Shown: positions 25,521-36,120 of the stretch, in pieces
Numbering within the stretch: the stretch's first letter is position 1
Layout of the letters: each line of letters begins with the position of its first letter
Assembly: GCA_963666505.2 (NCBI GenBank)
Contig: CAXXXL010000003.1
Coordinates: forward strand, 806,001 to 870,000
Direction of reading: 5' to 3'
DNA length: 64,000 nt
Origin: JABGQS01 sp963666505
Lineage (GTDB): Bacteria; Bacillota; Clostridia; Christensenellales; SZUA-584
Program-made: the position numbers and the translations under genes
The notes under the pieces: generated by a model
The model's database searches: none
What the model saw: only the letters and a program-made list of their open reading frames with translations
Told to the model about the DNA's origin: nothing

Positions 25521-28500
25521 ATGGGCAAAGACAGCAAAAAAGAGCTGAAGGGGACAGAGCTCGAACAGCAGGAAAAAAGCGAAAAAAATAATATTGACGA
25601 TTTATTTGAGTACAAACTGGAAAAAGACAGGTCAAGACTAATAAAATTCATATCCATACCTGTGCTGATAGTTATTCTTGCCGCAACCGCTATTTTTGCC
25701 GTATTTTATTTTCCGATTAGCGGAGGCACTGCACATTCGCCGGTGCGGATAAATGAAATAATGCCGACATCAGATTCATGCCCTAATGTTGATGGAGTGT
25801 TTTGTGACTATATTGAACTATATAACGATTCTGACTCTGACATCGATATCTCCGGGTATCAGCTTACTGACTATAACCTTTCACCAGGGCTGGTGTTTGA
25901 TAGCGGTACTATTGTTTCGGCGAACGGATATCTCGTCGTGTCTTGCGACGGAAGCAATCAGGTGCACGAAGCCGGCAGGGCTGTTTATGCACCTTTTTCC
26001 ATATCACGCAGCGGCGGCGAGGAAATCATACTGAAAAACTATCTGGGAGCAGTTATTGACAGTGTAACGACTCAAGGCCTTTCAAAAAACGAAGCTATGG
26101 TATTTATGCAAAACGGACAATGGGGAACACTTTTTGCCGGAACACCGGGCTTCGAAAACAGCGAAGCGGGAAGAGAAGGGTTCGTTAGATCAATTAAAGC
26201 GGACAACGGGCTTGTGATAACAGAGCTTATGGCGAAAAATGTATCAAGCATCGTTTCGGCAGATGGCGAGCGATATGACTGGATAGAACTGACCAACACC
26301 TCGGAGAAGCAGATAAACATCGGCGGATATCATATATCGGACGATCCGATTAGGCTTGCCGGTTATACGCTTCCTTCGTATCTGCTTGAGCCGGAAGAAA
26401 GCATTATAATATATGCATCAAAGAATGCAGAGTATAAAGACAGTGAAATCCACACGGATTTCTCACTTTCAATCGAAGGAGAAACGCTTCTGCTTACAAG
26501 CCCGGAAGGAAAGCTGGTCTGTGTGCTTGAATATCCAGAGCTGCCCGAAAACAATTCATACATGCTTGACGGCGACAGCTATGTAATTTCCGAATTCTCA
26601 TCACCCGGCCTAATGCTGACCGAGCCTGAAGAAAACGAATATGAAGGCCTGACAATAAGTGAGCTTATGCCGGTTAATACTGTCGGAATAATGGATACTG
26701 ACGGAGATTTTTCCGACTGGATAGAGCTTAGTAACGATTCTTCGGGCGACTTAGAGCTTTCGGGATGCTGGCTTTCTGTCGACTCCGAAGAAATTTTCGG
26801 ATGGAAGCTGCCTGACACAACTGTAAAAAGCGGCGAAAGCATCATTATTTTTGCTTCCGGCAAGGAAACGGATAAAAAAGATGATATGCCCGCAGACTTC
26901 AAACTGCCGTCAGTTTCCGGCACATTGACGCTGGTTTCACCGACAGGCTATATAATTGATTCTGTGTCTTATGAAACTTCACAGCCCGACAGATCTCTTG
27001 AAAGGACACCGGACGGACTGGAAAGCACGGCATATTCTTCTCCCGGCTATGCCAATGGCATGGAAGGCTATATTACATATCAGGAATCGCTGGAAGTGGA
27101 ATCTGAGCTTATAATAAGCGAGGTCATGAGCGCAAATGACAGTGTTCTTGCCCAAGCATACGGTGTGCATTATGACTGGGTAGAAATTATCAACACCGGT
27201 GATGATCCTCTCCTGCTTGCTGATTATTATCTGACTGATGACCCTGACAACAAAAAACTTTGGCGTATGCCGGAGATCACGCTTGAGCCGGGAAAGTATA
27301 AAGTGTTTTTATGCTCTGGTGACGAGTCGCTTTCGACAGAGAAGTATGCGCATACGAACTTTTCTCTGAACTCGGAAACTGAAACACTATTCTTGTATGA
27401 CAAAAACGGTGATATATGTGACAGGATGCTGCTCTGTGACATACCCGCAAACGCTTCTGCAGGTAGGATGGACGGGCAGAACGGGCTTTTCATTTTTGCC
27501 GAACCGACGCCGGGCAAACAGAACGAGGACGGCGTAAGGGCCGTAAGCGGCGCTCCCTATTCAACTACAACAGCGGGGCTGTATGAAGAACAAACGCTGA
27601 CCATACCGCTTTTTGCAGACGGCGACATATATTACACTACTGATGGGAGCTGGCCAAGCAGCAAATCGAAAGAATATACTGAACCCATCACGATAACAAG
27701 CTCGACCGTCGTCAGAGCAATAACATACAATGAAGGGAGCATGAAGAGCAGCGTTACAACGCTGAGTTTTTTTCTCAATGAGGGAAACACACTGCCCATA
27801 ATGAGCCTCTCGGCAAATCCTTCGGATCTTTGGAAAACTTCGACCGGCATATATTCTTCGAACAATGCGTTCAAAGACTGGGAAAAGGATGCGCACATAG
27901 AATTTTTTGACCCCGAGGGGGAAGGATTCTCCATAGACTGCGGGCTTTCGCTGTTCGGCGGAGGCACAAGGCTTGTAAGTTCAAAAAAATCGTTTCAAGT
28001 ACGGTTCAGAAGCATTTACGGTAAAAAAAGCCTTTGTTATGATATGTTTGAAGGATGTGACGTGAATGAGTTCAAATCACTTGTGTTCCGGGCAGGCCAG
28101 GATTCAATGCATACTATATTCCGGGACGAGATTTTTTCATCTATTGCACTCGAAGAGTCACCTACGCTTTTGGCACAGCACTACAGGTATTGCCTTTTAT
28201 TCATCAACGGCAAGTTTTTTGGGATATACTGCATCAAAGAGAGGCTGGGCGACGACTATTACGCAGCTCATTACAACGTTTCCATAGGCAGTGTAGAGGT
28301 TCTGAAAGGGCCGATAAAAAAAGATGCTGAGCTATATGAGCTTATGTCGTTCGTTTATAACAAAGACATGAGAATAGAAGAGAACTATGAGTATGTAGAG
28401 TCTATGATAGACTTGGACAGCCTTATCGACTGGTATATTTTTGAGGCATGCAGCGGAAATAACGATATAAGCGGCAACGTACGGTATATACGAAGCAGCG

Positions 28501-28913
28501 AAGGAGACGGTAAGTGGCGGCTGGCATTGTTCGACCTCGATTTTACGCTAAGATGGCCGATAAACAACTTTGAGTGGCTGTATAACAGCCATAACCAGCA
28601 TGCTATGTTCCTTAAAGGGCTTATCAAGAATCCTGAATTCAGGGACAAATTTTTGAGCCGTTTCGGATATCTGTTGAATAACGTGTTTACAGAAGACAAC
28701 CTGCAGCTACGTATTGAAGAGCTTGCGGACGAGCTGCGGAACGACGTAGCTCGTGACAGAAAGAAGTGGCACTCAAACTTAACGTATGATGCGGCTCTGA
28801 AAATTATCAGCAATGTGCTTCATGAATATGACTACAGGGGCAGGATAATAAAAAGTGTCGCCAGTACGTTGAAGCTGACATCTGAGGAGAAAGAAAAATA
28901 CTTCGGCATCTGA
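25521..28913 (+). CDS. CotH-kinase protein with four lamin-tail domains
   Basis: This 1130-aa protein has a short cytoplasmic N-terminus and a membrane anchor (about 40-65). Four lamin-tail-like domains follow, each opening with an NEIMP/TELMA/SELMP/SEVMS motif and a DWIEL-type strand (about 75, 230, 380 and 530). A chitobiase-type C-terminal domain (IYYTTDGSWPSSKSKEYTEP) and a CotH kinase-like domain (about 755-1080, with IKERLGDDYY and LFDLDFTLRW) follow. CotH proteins are atypical kinases, first known from spore coats; secreted forms with lamin tails are common in clostridia and cellulolytic bacteria. Function here is probably extracellular. Confidence 0.88.
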   Translation: MGKDSKKELKGTELEQQEKSEKNNIDDLFEYKLEKDRSRLIKFISIPVLIVILAATAIFAVFYFPISGGTAHSPVRINEIMPTSDSCPNVDGVFCDYIELYNDSDSDIDISGYQLTDYNLSPGLVFDSGTIVSANGYLVVSCDGSNQVHEAGRAVYAPFSISRSGGEEIILKNYLGAVIDSVTTQGLSKNEAMVFMQNGQWGTLFAGTPGFENSEAGREGFVRSIKADNGLVITELMAKNVSSIVSADGERYDWIELTNTSEKQINIGGYHISDDPIRLAGYTLPSYLLEPEESIIIYASKNAEYKDSEIHTDFSLSIEGETLLLTSPEGKLVCVLEYPELPENNSYMLDGDSYVISEFSSPGLMLTEPEENEYEGLTISELMPVNTVGIMDTDGDFSDWIELSNDSSGDLELSGCWLSVDSEEIFGWKLPDTTVKSGESIIIFASGKETDKKDDMPADFKLPSVSGTLTLVSPTGYIIDSVSYETSQPDRSLERTPDGLESTAYSSPGYANGMEGYITYQESLEVESELIISEVMSANDSVLAQAYGVHYDWVEIINTGDDPLLLADYYLTDDPDNKKLWRMPEITLEPGKYKVFLCSGDESLSTEKYAHTNFSLNSETETLFLYDKNGDICDRMLLCDIPANASAGRMDGQNGLFIFAEPTPGKQNEDGVRAVSGAPYSTTTAGLYEEQTLTIPLFADGDIYYTTDGSWPSSKSKEYTEPITITSSTVVRAITYNEGSMKSSVTTLSFFLNEGNTLPIMSLSANPSDLWKTSTGIYSSNNAFKDWEKDAHIEFFDPEGEGFSIDCGLSLFGGGTRLVSSKKSFQVRFRSIYGKKSLCYDMFEGCDVNEFKSLVFRAGQDSMHTIFRDEIFSSIALEESPTLLAQHYRYCLLFINGKFFGIYCIKERLGDDYYAAHYNVSIGSVEVLKGPIKKDAELYELMSFVYNKDMRIEENYEYVESMIDLDSLIDWYIFEACSGNNDISGNVRYIRSSEGDGKWRLALFDLDFTLRWPINNFEWLYNSHNQHAMFLKGLIKNPEFRDKFLSRFGYLLNNVFTEDNLQLRIEELADELRNDVARDRKKWHSNLTYDAALKIISNVLHEYDYRGRIIKSVASTLKLTSEEKEKYFGI

Positions 28914-28967
28914 TTAATAGCCAGCTTAAATGATTTTTGCACATAAACTTCTTAAGACAAGCCAAGG

Positions 28968-29100
28968 TGATAAACTTACATACGAGAAAATTGATAAAAT
29001 AATTGTACAAAAAAACCATTAAACGCAAAAAGCTATAAAAGCTTTATATAAAGCGATAAGATACTTCTTTCCTCCTGATACAACACCAAAGGAATTTGAG
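28968..29100 (+). pseudogene. Decayed copy of the small 61-aa gene at 35727
   Basis: Translation gives YEKIDKIIVQKNH(stop), then KAIKALYKAIRYFFPPDTTPKEFEETI, clearly homologous to the 35727-35912 product but broken by a stop. It lies between the CotH gene and the 3' end of the 2029-aa gene. Confidence 0.65.
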
Positions 29101-29107
29101 GAGACAA

Positions 29108-32100
29108 TCAATCCCGTAAAACATTTACAGAAAACTGCGGGACAAGACCGCTGCCGTAGTCATAAACGAAGGTATAATAGATGTCCATGCCGTCAAAGGA
29201 TACACTGCTTTGAGCAACCTGTGCACCGCCAAGGTCGTAATCCGAAACGTCCGGTGTAAAGGTTATGCCTGTTGTCGTCTGGACTGCGGGTCCGGATGCA
29301 CCTGCGTCCAGATATGAAGCGCTGAATTCCCCAGTCAGGTTCACAAAGCGCAGATATCCCATCAGGTCTTCGCCGAACACAAGCAGCGGCGCTTTTAAGT
29401 TGCTTGTTGAGACAAGCGAGACGTTTGAGCTGCCTTCGATTACAACGCTGCCGCACACCCCGACCGCACCCATGCCCTGCGCAGTGACATCCGAATCTAC
29501 AAAGCGCCAGACTGGGTCGCTGCCCGCTCCTTCACCGGTGATGGCATATGTGGATGCCTCCGGGTCGGAGCCTACTGCGGCGGTCACATCCAGAGCAAGG
29601 CCGTCGGCCTCAAGGCCGGAGCTGTATAAAGCGTCACTTCCGACGGAGCTTATGCTAAGTGAAGGGCTGCTCCCCTGGCCGATGAGCACGATGGGCCTAA
29701 GACTCCATACTGCGCCTTTCCTGTCGGACGTGTTCGCTATCTCGCAGCTTCCATATATGTTGATTTCAACGGCATCAGACGTTCCTTCGCCTGCCACCAG
29801 TATACCTGCGCTGTAAGGGTACGCACCGCTAAGCGAAAGGTCGTAGAAGCTGACGCTGCTGCATGCTGAGTCGAAGACCACATACACGGAGCTGTTGCTG
29901 CCGGTGAACGTGAGCCCGTCGCCTTCAATTGTGAGCACGGGTATCTGGACGGTGCCACCTCCGGGCACGGAGCGGTCCTGCAATTCACAGGTGTAGCCGG
30001 ATACAAGAGCACCGTTGCAGTTGATATCTTCGCTAGATGTGCCGTCGGTCACTATTATGCCGGTTTCGGGCAGCCCTGCCTTCAGGCTAGCCCGCCATGT
30101 TGCCGTATACGTGCAATTCTCAGTGACCAACGCAATATCAGGGTTCCAGCCGGTGAATTCGTAAGTGTAATCGTCATCCTCCGGCTTACCCGGGTCGTCC
30201 GGCGGAGCTACAGTGTCGTTATAGTGGTAGGTCTGATCTATAGAAGTAAGACCGCCCGCAAACGTTCCGCCGTTGGCATCGAAGGTCACGGTATAATCCC
30301 GGTAGGCCTGTTCCCACTGCGCATAGATAGTTATTGTCTGCGTGAACGTAGCAGGCAGCGGGGCCGACCACCCGTCGAATATGTAGTCGTAGGTTGAGTC
30401 GCTCGTGCGTGTGGGGTCGGAGACGCTTATTCCTGTCGCTTCCCCGTAATAGCCGGTATACTCCAGGGTGGTCTCGCCGCCGGAGAACGTCCCTCCGGAC
30501 GCACTGAGCGTGACCATATATAGTATACGCTCGCCCTGTGTATATTGTGCGGTGAAAGCCATGTCGCCGTGGACGGTGAACCCGCCGCTGAGGCCATAGG
30601 TCTGATCAGCCGCATCCTTCCAGCTTGTTAGATCGTAGGCATATCCTTCTATTTCCGGTGTGATGATGTCGGCGCTTACGGCGCTCAGCGTTGCGCTGGT
30701 GCCGTACGGCAATTGCAATGTCTTAGTCTTGCTGCCGTTCGTAAATGTGCCGTCGCCGGCGTTAAAGGTCACGGTGTAATTCCTCCAGCTCCAGCTCCAC
30801 TGCGCCTCGTACCAGTCGTGGTCGCCGCTCAGCGAAATCTTCTCCCAGCTCTCGAATGTATAGACCTTATCCGTCGTGTAGACAGTCTCGAGGGTTTCGT
30901 TCTGTTCGAAGAACCCGTCTATGAAGGCCTGGGTGCTGTCGTAATCCCCTGTGTGTGACGCATGCGTATCGCTGTTTTTGAATGAGCCGATAGATGTATT
31001 GAATTCCGTAGTGTATATTATCGGCGTGGCTGTGTACTCGGCTTTTATCGTCATATCCCCGGACACTGTGAAGCTGTTGCCGCAGCTCCAGTCGTCGAAT
31101 ATATAGGTGTTGCGCTCGTCGGCTTCTTTTACAGGGAAGTAGTCTATGAGCTCGTCGAAATAATATTTGCCCGCAACGAGTTTTAAAGTCTCTGACGTAT
31201 TGCCCGCATAGACCCCGCCCATGTAATCGAGCTTTACGTCATAAGCCCTCTCATATACCGGCTTTATAGTCCAGTCGGCAAACACGCCGGGGTCGCTCTG
31301 CTTGTCCCATTCGGTGAATTCGCCACCTGCTTTGGATACTGCCCAGTATGCGAAAAGGTAATCGTCGCCGTCCGGGTACTCGGGCTGTGTCTTCACTATG
31401 GCAGGAAGCCCGCCGCTGGTGACCTTGAACGTCTCATCGACATCATCATCGATATTGAGCACAGTCACGGTATAGGACTTAAGCTCGAAGATAGCATGAA
31501 GCGTTATATCGTGCGTTGCCCTTGGCAGTTCTGCGAAAGTCGAATAGTCCGCAGTTCCGTCACCATCTTCGTCCCATACGGGCAGGCCGCAGCCGGCATA
31601 GCTGAGTACCCTTGTAATACTGACCGGGTCGTTGAAATCTACCTCGAAAGAATACGATGATTCGCTGTAATTCTGCGGCTGTCCGCAGTATGTGTACGAC
31701 ATGGCGGGATAAACAAGCTCAACTGTGAACGGACCGCCTTCATACTGCGCTTCATAGATGTACTGCGAGCTCTTGTTGAACGGTACGCCCTGGTACATCA
31801 TGCTGTAATAGCTGCTGCGGCATTCGTTGTAAGTGCCCGAGAAGCCCTGCAGCGGCGCCGTGGTATCAAGCCCAAGGTATACGTATTCTCCGGACGGGTC
31901 CCACGAAGACACAATATTATTCTCATCTATGTAGATATATGACGAAGGATACTCGACTGCAGTTATTTCGTTCGTCAGGCCAAGGCTGCAGGTCGAAGCG
32001 CCGGGCGTGCCCAGCCAGCCCGTGAATCCAAGGCCGTCACCGGGGTCATCATAGCCCTCCGGCATAACGGGTACGTCCCCTATGTAAACTGCGTATACGT

Positions 32101-35100
32101 CAAAATGCCATGAACCGCCGTGGTAGGTGATGTAGGAAACCAGCCTTTGGTATCTTTTCAAATGCAGCGTATAAACAGTGTCTTCGTATATGGGCTGGGT
32201 CGGATCGTTTGTATAGCCGGTAAACTGACAGCCGCTTATATATGCGCTGTAATCGATGCTGCCCGGGACGTTTCCGAAGAGCACCCACTTCTCGGCGATC
32301 TGCTGCTGTTCGCCGTCGATATCCGCAATGTAGGTAGCCTTTACTGCATCGATGTCTGCGTAATCCTCGATATCTACGCTCGGATCGATCCAGGTAAGGT
32401 CTATCTGCTTCATAGTGTCCCCGCCCTGCTGATGCGAAAATGCAAGATTACCGCCCGTATAGTATACGTAAACGGTGGTGTCGAGCCGCTTGGTCTCGGG
32501 GGAGACGACGGGGAAGTTATCATACTGCGTACCGAAGTTACTTTTAAGTACATTGAAGGTGTACTCACTGTCATCATATTCAAAATAAGGCGATGAGAAC
32601 TGTACAGTGAAATTGGACATTATATCTGACAGGTCGTCAATATCGCTGCTGGTCACGACCTTGCCTGTTTTAATATCGACATATTCAGCGTCGAGAAGCC
32701 CGGCCGAACCATAAAGAGAGAACTGGTCTTCGTTCATGATTACGGAGCCGCTATCGTCGGTAAACCTCAAAAGTACATACCGGTTCCCGACCTCAAGAAG
32801 AGGTATCTTGGTTTCATAGAGGCTTGCAGATGCTTTTGCCTTGAATAAGGTGGACTTGGCAAAGACCTGGATCTCCACATAGATGCCTATTTCCATATAA
32901 AGCCCGCCTTGCATCGTTACGTCCTTGTTGTCACTATACTGCCAGAGCTTGCTGATGCCGAAATGCATGAACCCGTAGAGGTCGAGATAAGCACCGACTT
33001 CGCCGCTGACGCCGACTTCGCCGAGGTCTTTAAAACCATAGAATGATAGACTCATGCTCAGTTTAAGCCCTGCCTTGAATCCGACATATCCAGCGCAGTA
33101 CAAGTCGAAGGTGTAGCGGTTATGGCCTATTAGCGTGTTTTCATAAGAGTCGGCACCTTCCCTTGTATCGCCCGTTATTCCCACCTGTTTTGCCGACATC
33201 AGGGTAGTATGGGCGGATATGCCGGCAGCAAAATTGACCTTTACGACAAAGTTAAGGTTAACGTTTAACTGAAAGACGGGGCATTCTTCAATGATTGGGT
33301 ATGACAGTGTGATAAGCGGCACGTCAAGCAATGAGATATAGTCGTCGCCTTTGCTGCCGAGCACCTCTTCAAGGAAGCTTGCTGCTTCACTTTCTCCGCC
33401 CGGCTTCGTCATTTCTTCAAGCTCTTTGGTGATGTCCAGGTAATCGTCGTCGCTTGCATCGTGTGTTTTGATAAGAACTACAAGGTCAAGGTCTGTCTGC
33501 GAATAGTTGTTTATAGCGAAGTCGAAATACATGTCGGGGATGATATTGCTGCTGAAGAAATCTTCTATAGTATATTCGTCGTCCTCCATCCACGCATCGC
33601 CCTGTGCAGTAGACTTTATGCATTCCGATACGGTAAATACGATATTGAGGTCTATAACGTCTTTTATGGTCGTATTGTAAGTGAACGTGAGTGAAAGAAC
33701 TGTCCAATTGTCCGAGCCTGCGTTATAGAAGTTTTCGTTCTGCGCTGTGGCAACATAAGCAGTGACGGTAAGATCATCTATAAAATTCTCAGTAAGCATG
33801 TCTATCGGGAAATAGTTTTTTGTATCCTCGTTTTCTTCGATGGGTACGAACGGTTCGCCGTCCAGAAGGACATTGGAGGATCCGGGCTTTGCTGTAGACA
33901 GTGACGGTACGGTTCCACCGTAGCCGCTGTCGTTAATCAACTTTTTGAACGTAGGGCTTTGGGTTACTGCGCTGACTAGTATGGAGGTCATCTGCCGTGT
34001 CCCTTCGCTGTATTTTGCGCTGAGTGCGAGACGGTTTAAATCCGCATCGTTTATTTGCTCCGAGATAAGCAGTTCATCCTTGAAATGTACATCCAGCTCA
34101 TCAAGAACATCAGCAGGCTGGCTCTCTTCTACGGTTAGCAGAGACTTTAGGCTTCCGCCGACTATTTCAGGCTTTGCTGCTAGGAGTATATTGAAAAACT
34201 GTGTTTCTTCACCGAGCTCACCGTTCCAGAAGCATACCGTATCTCCCGCTGCTATGCCAAGGGAGGCAGGTGCGTAGTAGGCATTATCACCGAGTATATC
34301 GATGTCTGACCAAAGCACATACTTTATGTCGTTTTCAAGATCGACTACCTCGACAGCGTCTTTATATATACGAAAGTCAAGTGTGCGCACAGCATCGGAT
34401 TCATCCTCTAACGAAAGAGCTTCATCCAGCAATTCGAATCTGTAATGTCCTCCTTTTGTGTAGGGAGTGACAGGTGAAACGGTGTAGACTCCGCCGCTGC
34501 CCGAAACACTGAGTTCCGGGAGCTCTCCTAAGTATGCGGTCGCCAGCACATAGCCGGACAGGTTTTGCGCTGTCAACTCGTCAGGGGATACGATGGAAAA
34601 TGAAAAGCTTTGGTCGCAGTCCTCTATATATTTCCCAGGGTCATCGTATTGTTTTAAGTTTGTCTGCGTAGGCGTATAGGATGCAAAAAGAGTTATATCA
34701 CTCGTGATAGGTGCGTCCGAATAGAAAGGCGCTGATACTTCATCGTCCGTATACCAGCCTGTAAAGGAAGAATCCGACTTCATAGGCGTCGGAAGCTCGG
34801 TAAGTTTCTCGCCGGCTTTGACCTGTACCGGCGGAATGTCGGATCCGCCGTTGGTCTCGAAGCTGACCGTTTTTATATCGCTGCGTCCTATATCGATTGC
34901 ATCGGGGAAAATAAGAGCTGCGGCAGGAAGAATGGCAGCGAGCGCCAGGACGACGATTACTATTACCGTTAAGGCTCTCGGGATCCGCCTGAATATCCTT
35001 TCGCGAAAAATTATGAGCAATGCTGCGATACAAACGACAGCGACCAGCATGAGCCACCACCAAAGTCCGTAGCCCGTATTGCTGCCGTCGGCTGCCGAAA

Positions 35101-35197
35101 CCGAATCTGCTTCACCTGCTGCAAAAGCAGTTGCCGCAAAAGGAGATAGCAGGATCATTGTACAGAGTAAAATTATAAAAATATTCTTTACTTTCAT
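29108..35197 (-). CDS. Giant cell-surface protein with InlB-type B-repeats (2029 aa)
   Basis: The N-terminus has a signal peptide (IFIILLCTMILLSPFAATAFA), then two further hydrophobic segments (about 45-65 and 75-100). The ectodomain contains many Listeria/Bacteroides-type B-repeats (Flg_new), for example VSFETNGGSDIPPVQ, FTGWYTDDE, YTVTFNAGDGTF and YTVTFDANGGTFAGG, most in the second half (about 1250-1700). The C-terminal ~330 residues are beta-rich and Ser/Gly-rich (pectin-lyase-like or carbohydrate-free). No LPXTG motif is seen, so anchoring is likely by the N-terminal segments. Probable adhesion or surface-layer role. AGAGG precedes the ATG. The minus orientation opposes the CotH operon. 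Confidence 0.82.
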   Translation of the reverse strand: MKVKNIFIILLCTMILLSPFAATAFAAGEADSVSAADGSNTGYGLWWWLMLVAVVCIAALLIIFRERIFRRIPRALTVIVIVVLALAAILPAAALIFPDAIDIGRSDIKTVSFETNGGSDIPPVQVKAGEKLTELPTPMKSDSSFTGWYTDDEVSAPFYSDAPITSDITLFASYTPTQTNLKQYDDPGKYIEDCDQSFSFSIVSPDELTAQNLSGYVLATAYLGELPELSVSGSGGVYTVSPVTPYTKGGHYRFELLDEALSLEDESDAVRTLDFRIYKDAVEVVDLENDIKYVLWSDIDILGDNAYYAPASLGIAAGDTVCFWNGELGEETQFFNILLAAKPEIVGGSLKSLLTVEESQPADVLDELDVHFKDELLISEQINDADLNRLALSAKYSEGTRQMTSILVSAVTQSPTFKKLINDSGYGGTVPSLSTAKPGSSNVLLDGEPFVPIEENEDTKNYFPIDMLTENFIDDLTVTAYVATAQNENFYNAGSDNWTVLSLTFTYNTTIKDVIDLNIVFTVSECIKSTAQGDAWMEDDEYTIEDFFSSNIIPDMYFDFAINNYSQTDLDLVVLIKTHDASDDDYLDITKELEEMTKPGGESEAASFLEEVLGSKGDDYISLLDVPLITLSYPIIEECPVFQLNVNLNFVVKVNFAAGISAHTTLMSAKQVGITGDTREGADSYENTLIGHNRYTFDLYCAGYVGFKAGLKLSMSLSFYGFKDLGEVGVSGEVGAYLDLYGFMHFGISKLWQYSDNKDVTMQGGLYMEIGIYVEIQVFAKSTLFKAKASASLYETKIPLLEVGNRYVLLRFTDDSGSVIMNEDQFSLYGSAGLLDAEYVDIKTGKVVTSSDIDDLSDIMSNFTVQFSSPYFEYDDSEYTFNVLKSNFGTQYDNFPVVSPETKRLDTTVYVYYTGGNLAFSHQQGGDTMKQIDLTWIDPSVDIEDYADIDAVKATYIADIDGEQQQIAEKWVLFGNVPGSIDYSAYISGCQFTGYTNDPTQPIYEDTVYTLHLKRYQRLVSYITYHGGSWHFDVYAVYIGDVPVMPEGYDDPGDGLGFTGWLGTPGASTCSLGLTNEITAVEYPSSYIYIDENNIVSSWDPSGEYVYLGLDTTAPLQGFSGTYNECRSSYYSMMYQGVPFNKSSQYIYEAQYEGGPFTVELVYPAMSYTYCGQPQNYSESSYSFEVDFNDPVSITRVLSYAGCGLPVWDEDGDGTADYSTFAELPRATHDITLHAIFELKSYTVTVLNIDDDVDETFKVTSGGLPAIVKTQPEYPDGDDYLFAYWAVSKAGGEFTEWDKQSDPGVFADWTIKPVYERAYDVKLDYMGGVYAGNTSETLKLVAGKYYFDELIDYFPVKEADERNTYIFDDWSCGNSFTVSGDMTIKAEYTATPIIYTTEFNTSIGSFKNSDTHASHTGDYDSTQAFIDGFFEQNETLETVYTTDKVYTFESWEKISLSGDHDWYEAQWSWSWRNYTVTFNAGDGTFTNGSKTKTLQLPYGTSATLSAVSADIITPEIEGYAYDLTSWKDAADQTYGLSGGFTVHGDMAFTAQYTQGERILYMVTLSASGGTFSGGETTLEYTGYYGEATGISVSDPTRTSDSTYDYIFDGWSAPLPATFTQTITIYAQWEQAYRDYTVTFDANGGTFAGGLTSIDQTYHYNDTVAPPDDPGKPEDDDYTYEFTGWNPDIALVTENCTYTATWRASLKAGLPETGIIVTDGTSSEDINCNGALVSGYTCELQDRSVPGGGTVQIPVLTIEGDGLTFTGSNSSVYVVFDSACSSVSFYDLSLSGAYPYSAGILVAGEGTSDAVEINIYGSCEIANTSDRKGAVWSLRPIVLIGQGSSPSLSISSVGSDALYSSGLEADGLALDVTAAVGSDPEASTYAITGEGAGSDPVWRFVDSDVTAQGMGAVGVCGSVVIEGSSNVSLVSTSNLKAPLLVFGEDLMGYLRFVNLTGEFSASYLDAGASGPAVQTTTGITFTPDVSDYDLGGAQVAQSSVSFDGMDIYYTFVYDYGSGLVPQFSVNVLRD

Positions 35198-35726
35198 ACC
35201 ACGCCTCTTAAATCTAAGATGGATTTTTTATCATCGTTGTTTCCTTTTTGAAAATTTATCTTTAAATCATTATCAAGGGTCTTTTAAACCAGTTGAATTT
35301 TTTTGGCGTTCTGCATAAGGGTTTTTTCGTAATATAGTTCAAGAACAAAAGCAAGAATTCTATTATGGAAAAAGCAGCAAGAATATTTCAATATTTACGG
35401 GTGGATGGTTAACTCGTTAAGTAAAGACTTATATTCTCACATCCGCATATAATTATATAAAAAAAGTGAAAAAAATGGAATACTAAAACGGGTATTTTAT
35501 ATTAAAAAGTATTTGAATGTTTAAATTTGATAAATAAAAGTAAGTAAAAACTAATGAAAAATTCATTGAATTGCATATATCAAAAGTACAGAGCAAATTT
35601 CATTAGCATAGCAAACCTTTGAGAATTTGCATTGTAATTTTACGATAAAATTATTAAGTTTATTAAACTTTTTATGCTGTTTAACATATTCAATGTTAGA
35701 AAAATTAACTCTCTTACCAACCTTGA
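35198..35726. other. AT-rich intergenic region, no gene recognised
   Basis: About 530 bp, very AT-rich, upstream of the giant surface-protein gene. It must contain that gene's promoter, but I cannot single out one. No repeat, RNA gene or conserved frame is seen. Confidence 0.5.
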
Positions 35727-35912
35727 ATGCTTATGTATGAGAAAATAGACAAGATATTTATCGAGAAAGTCCAAAAAGCACCAAAAGCCATAAAACTGCC
35801 GTATAAAGCGATAAGAGACTTTTTTCCACTTGATACTACACCGAAAGAATTTGAAAGAACGATACAAGAGGCTTTGATGGAATATTTCAAGAAACATCCA
35901 AAAAAACAGTAG
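35727..35912 (+). CDS. Small basic protein of unknown function (61 aa)
   Basis: The 61-aa product MLMYEKIDKIFIEKVQKAPK... is helical and lysine-rich. No strong ribosome site precedes the ATG, but a decayed homolog at 28968-29100 shows that this is a real gene family rather than chance. The two copies flank the 2029-aa gene in the same orientation. Function unknown. Confidence 0.5.
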   Translation: MLMYEKIDKIFIEKVQKAPKAIKLPYKAIRDFFPLDTTPKEFERTIQEALMEYFKKHPKKQ

Positions 35913-35966
35913 TCAAAGACAACGTCAATAGAGAGATAAGCCGAGAGCGTCAGCAATTAAACTTTT

Positions 35967-35998
35967 GCTATATAGGTATTATTTTCTATTAATATAGC
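35967..35998 (+). terminator. Weak hairpin after the small gene
   Basis: GCTATAT (35967-35973) pairs with ATATAGC (35992-35998) across an AT-rich loop. It may end the small gene's transcript. Confidence 0.3.
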
Positions 35999-36120
35999 AG
36001 CCGCTGTTTTAAATTATGGCATCTTCAGTATTAGTTATTTTAAAAAAAGCGAAAAAACAAAAAAACTCTTGCACATTACGTTACGTCATGTTTTAAAATA
36101 TATAAAAGAGAGGTGACGCT

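Noticed and set aside
35727..35912. Transposon-encoded TnpW-type protein
   Set aside because: Length fits, but the sequence pattern does not match what I know of that family.
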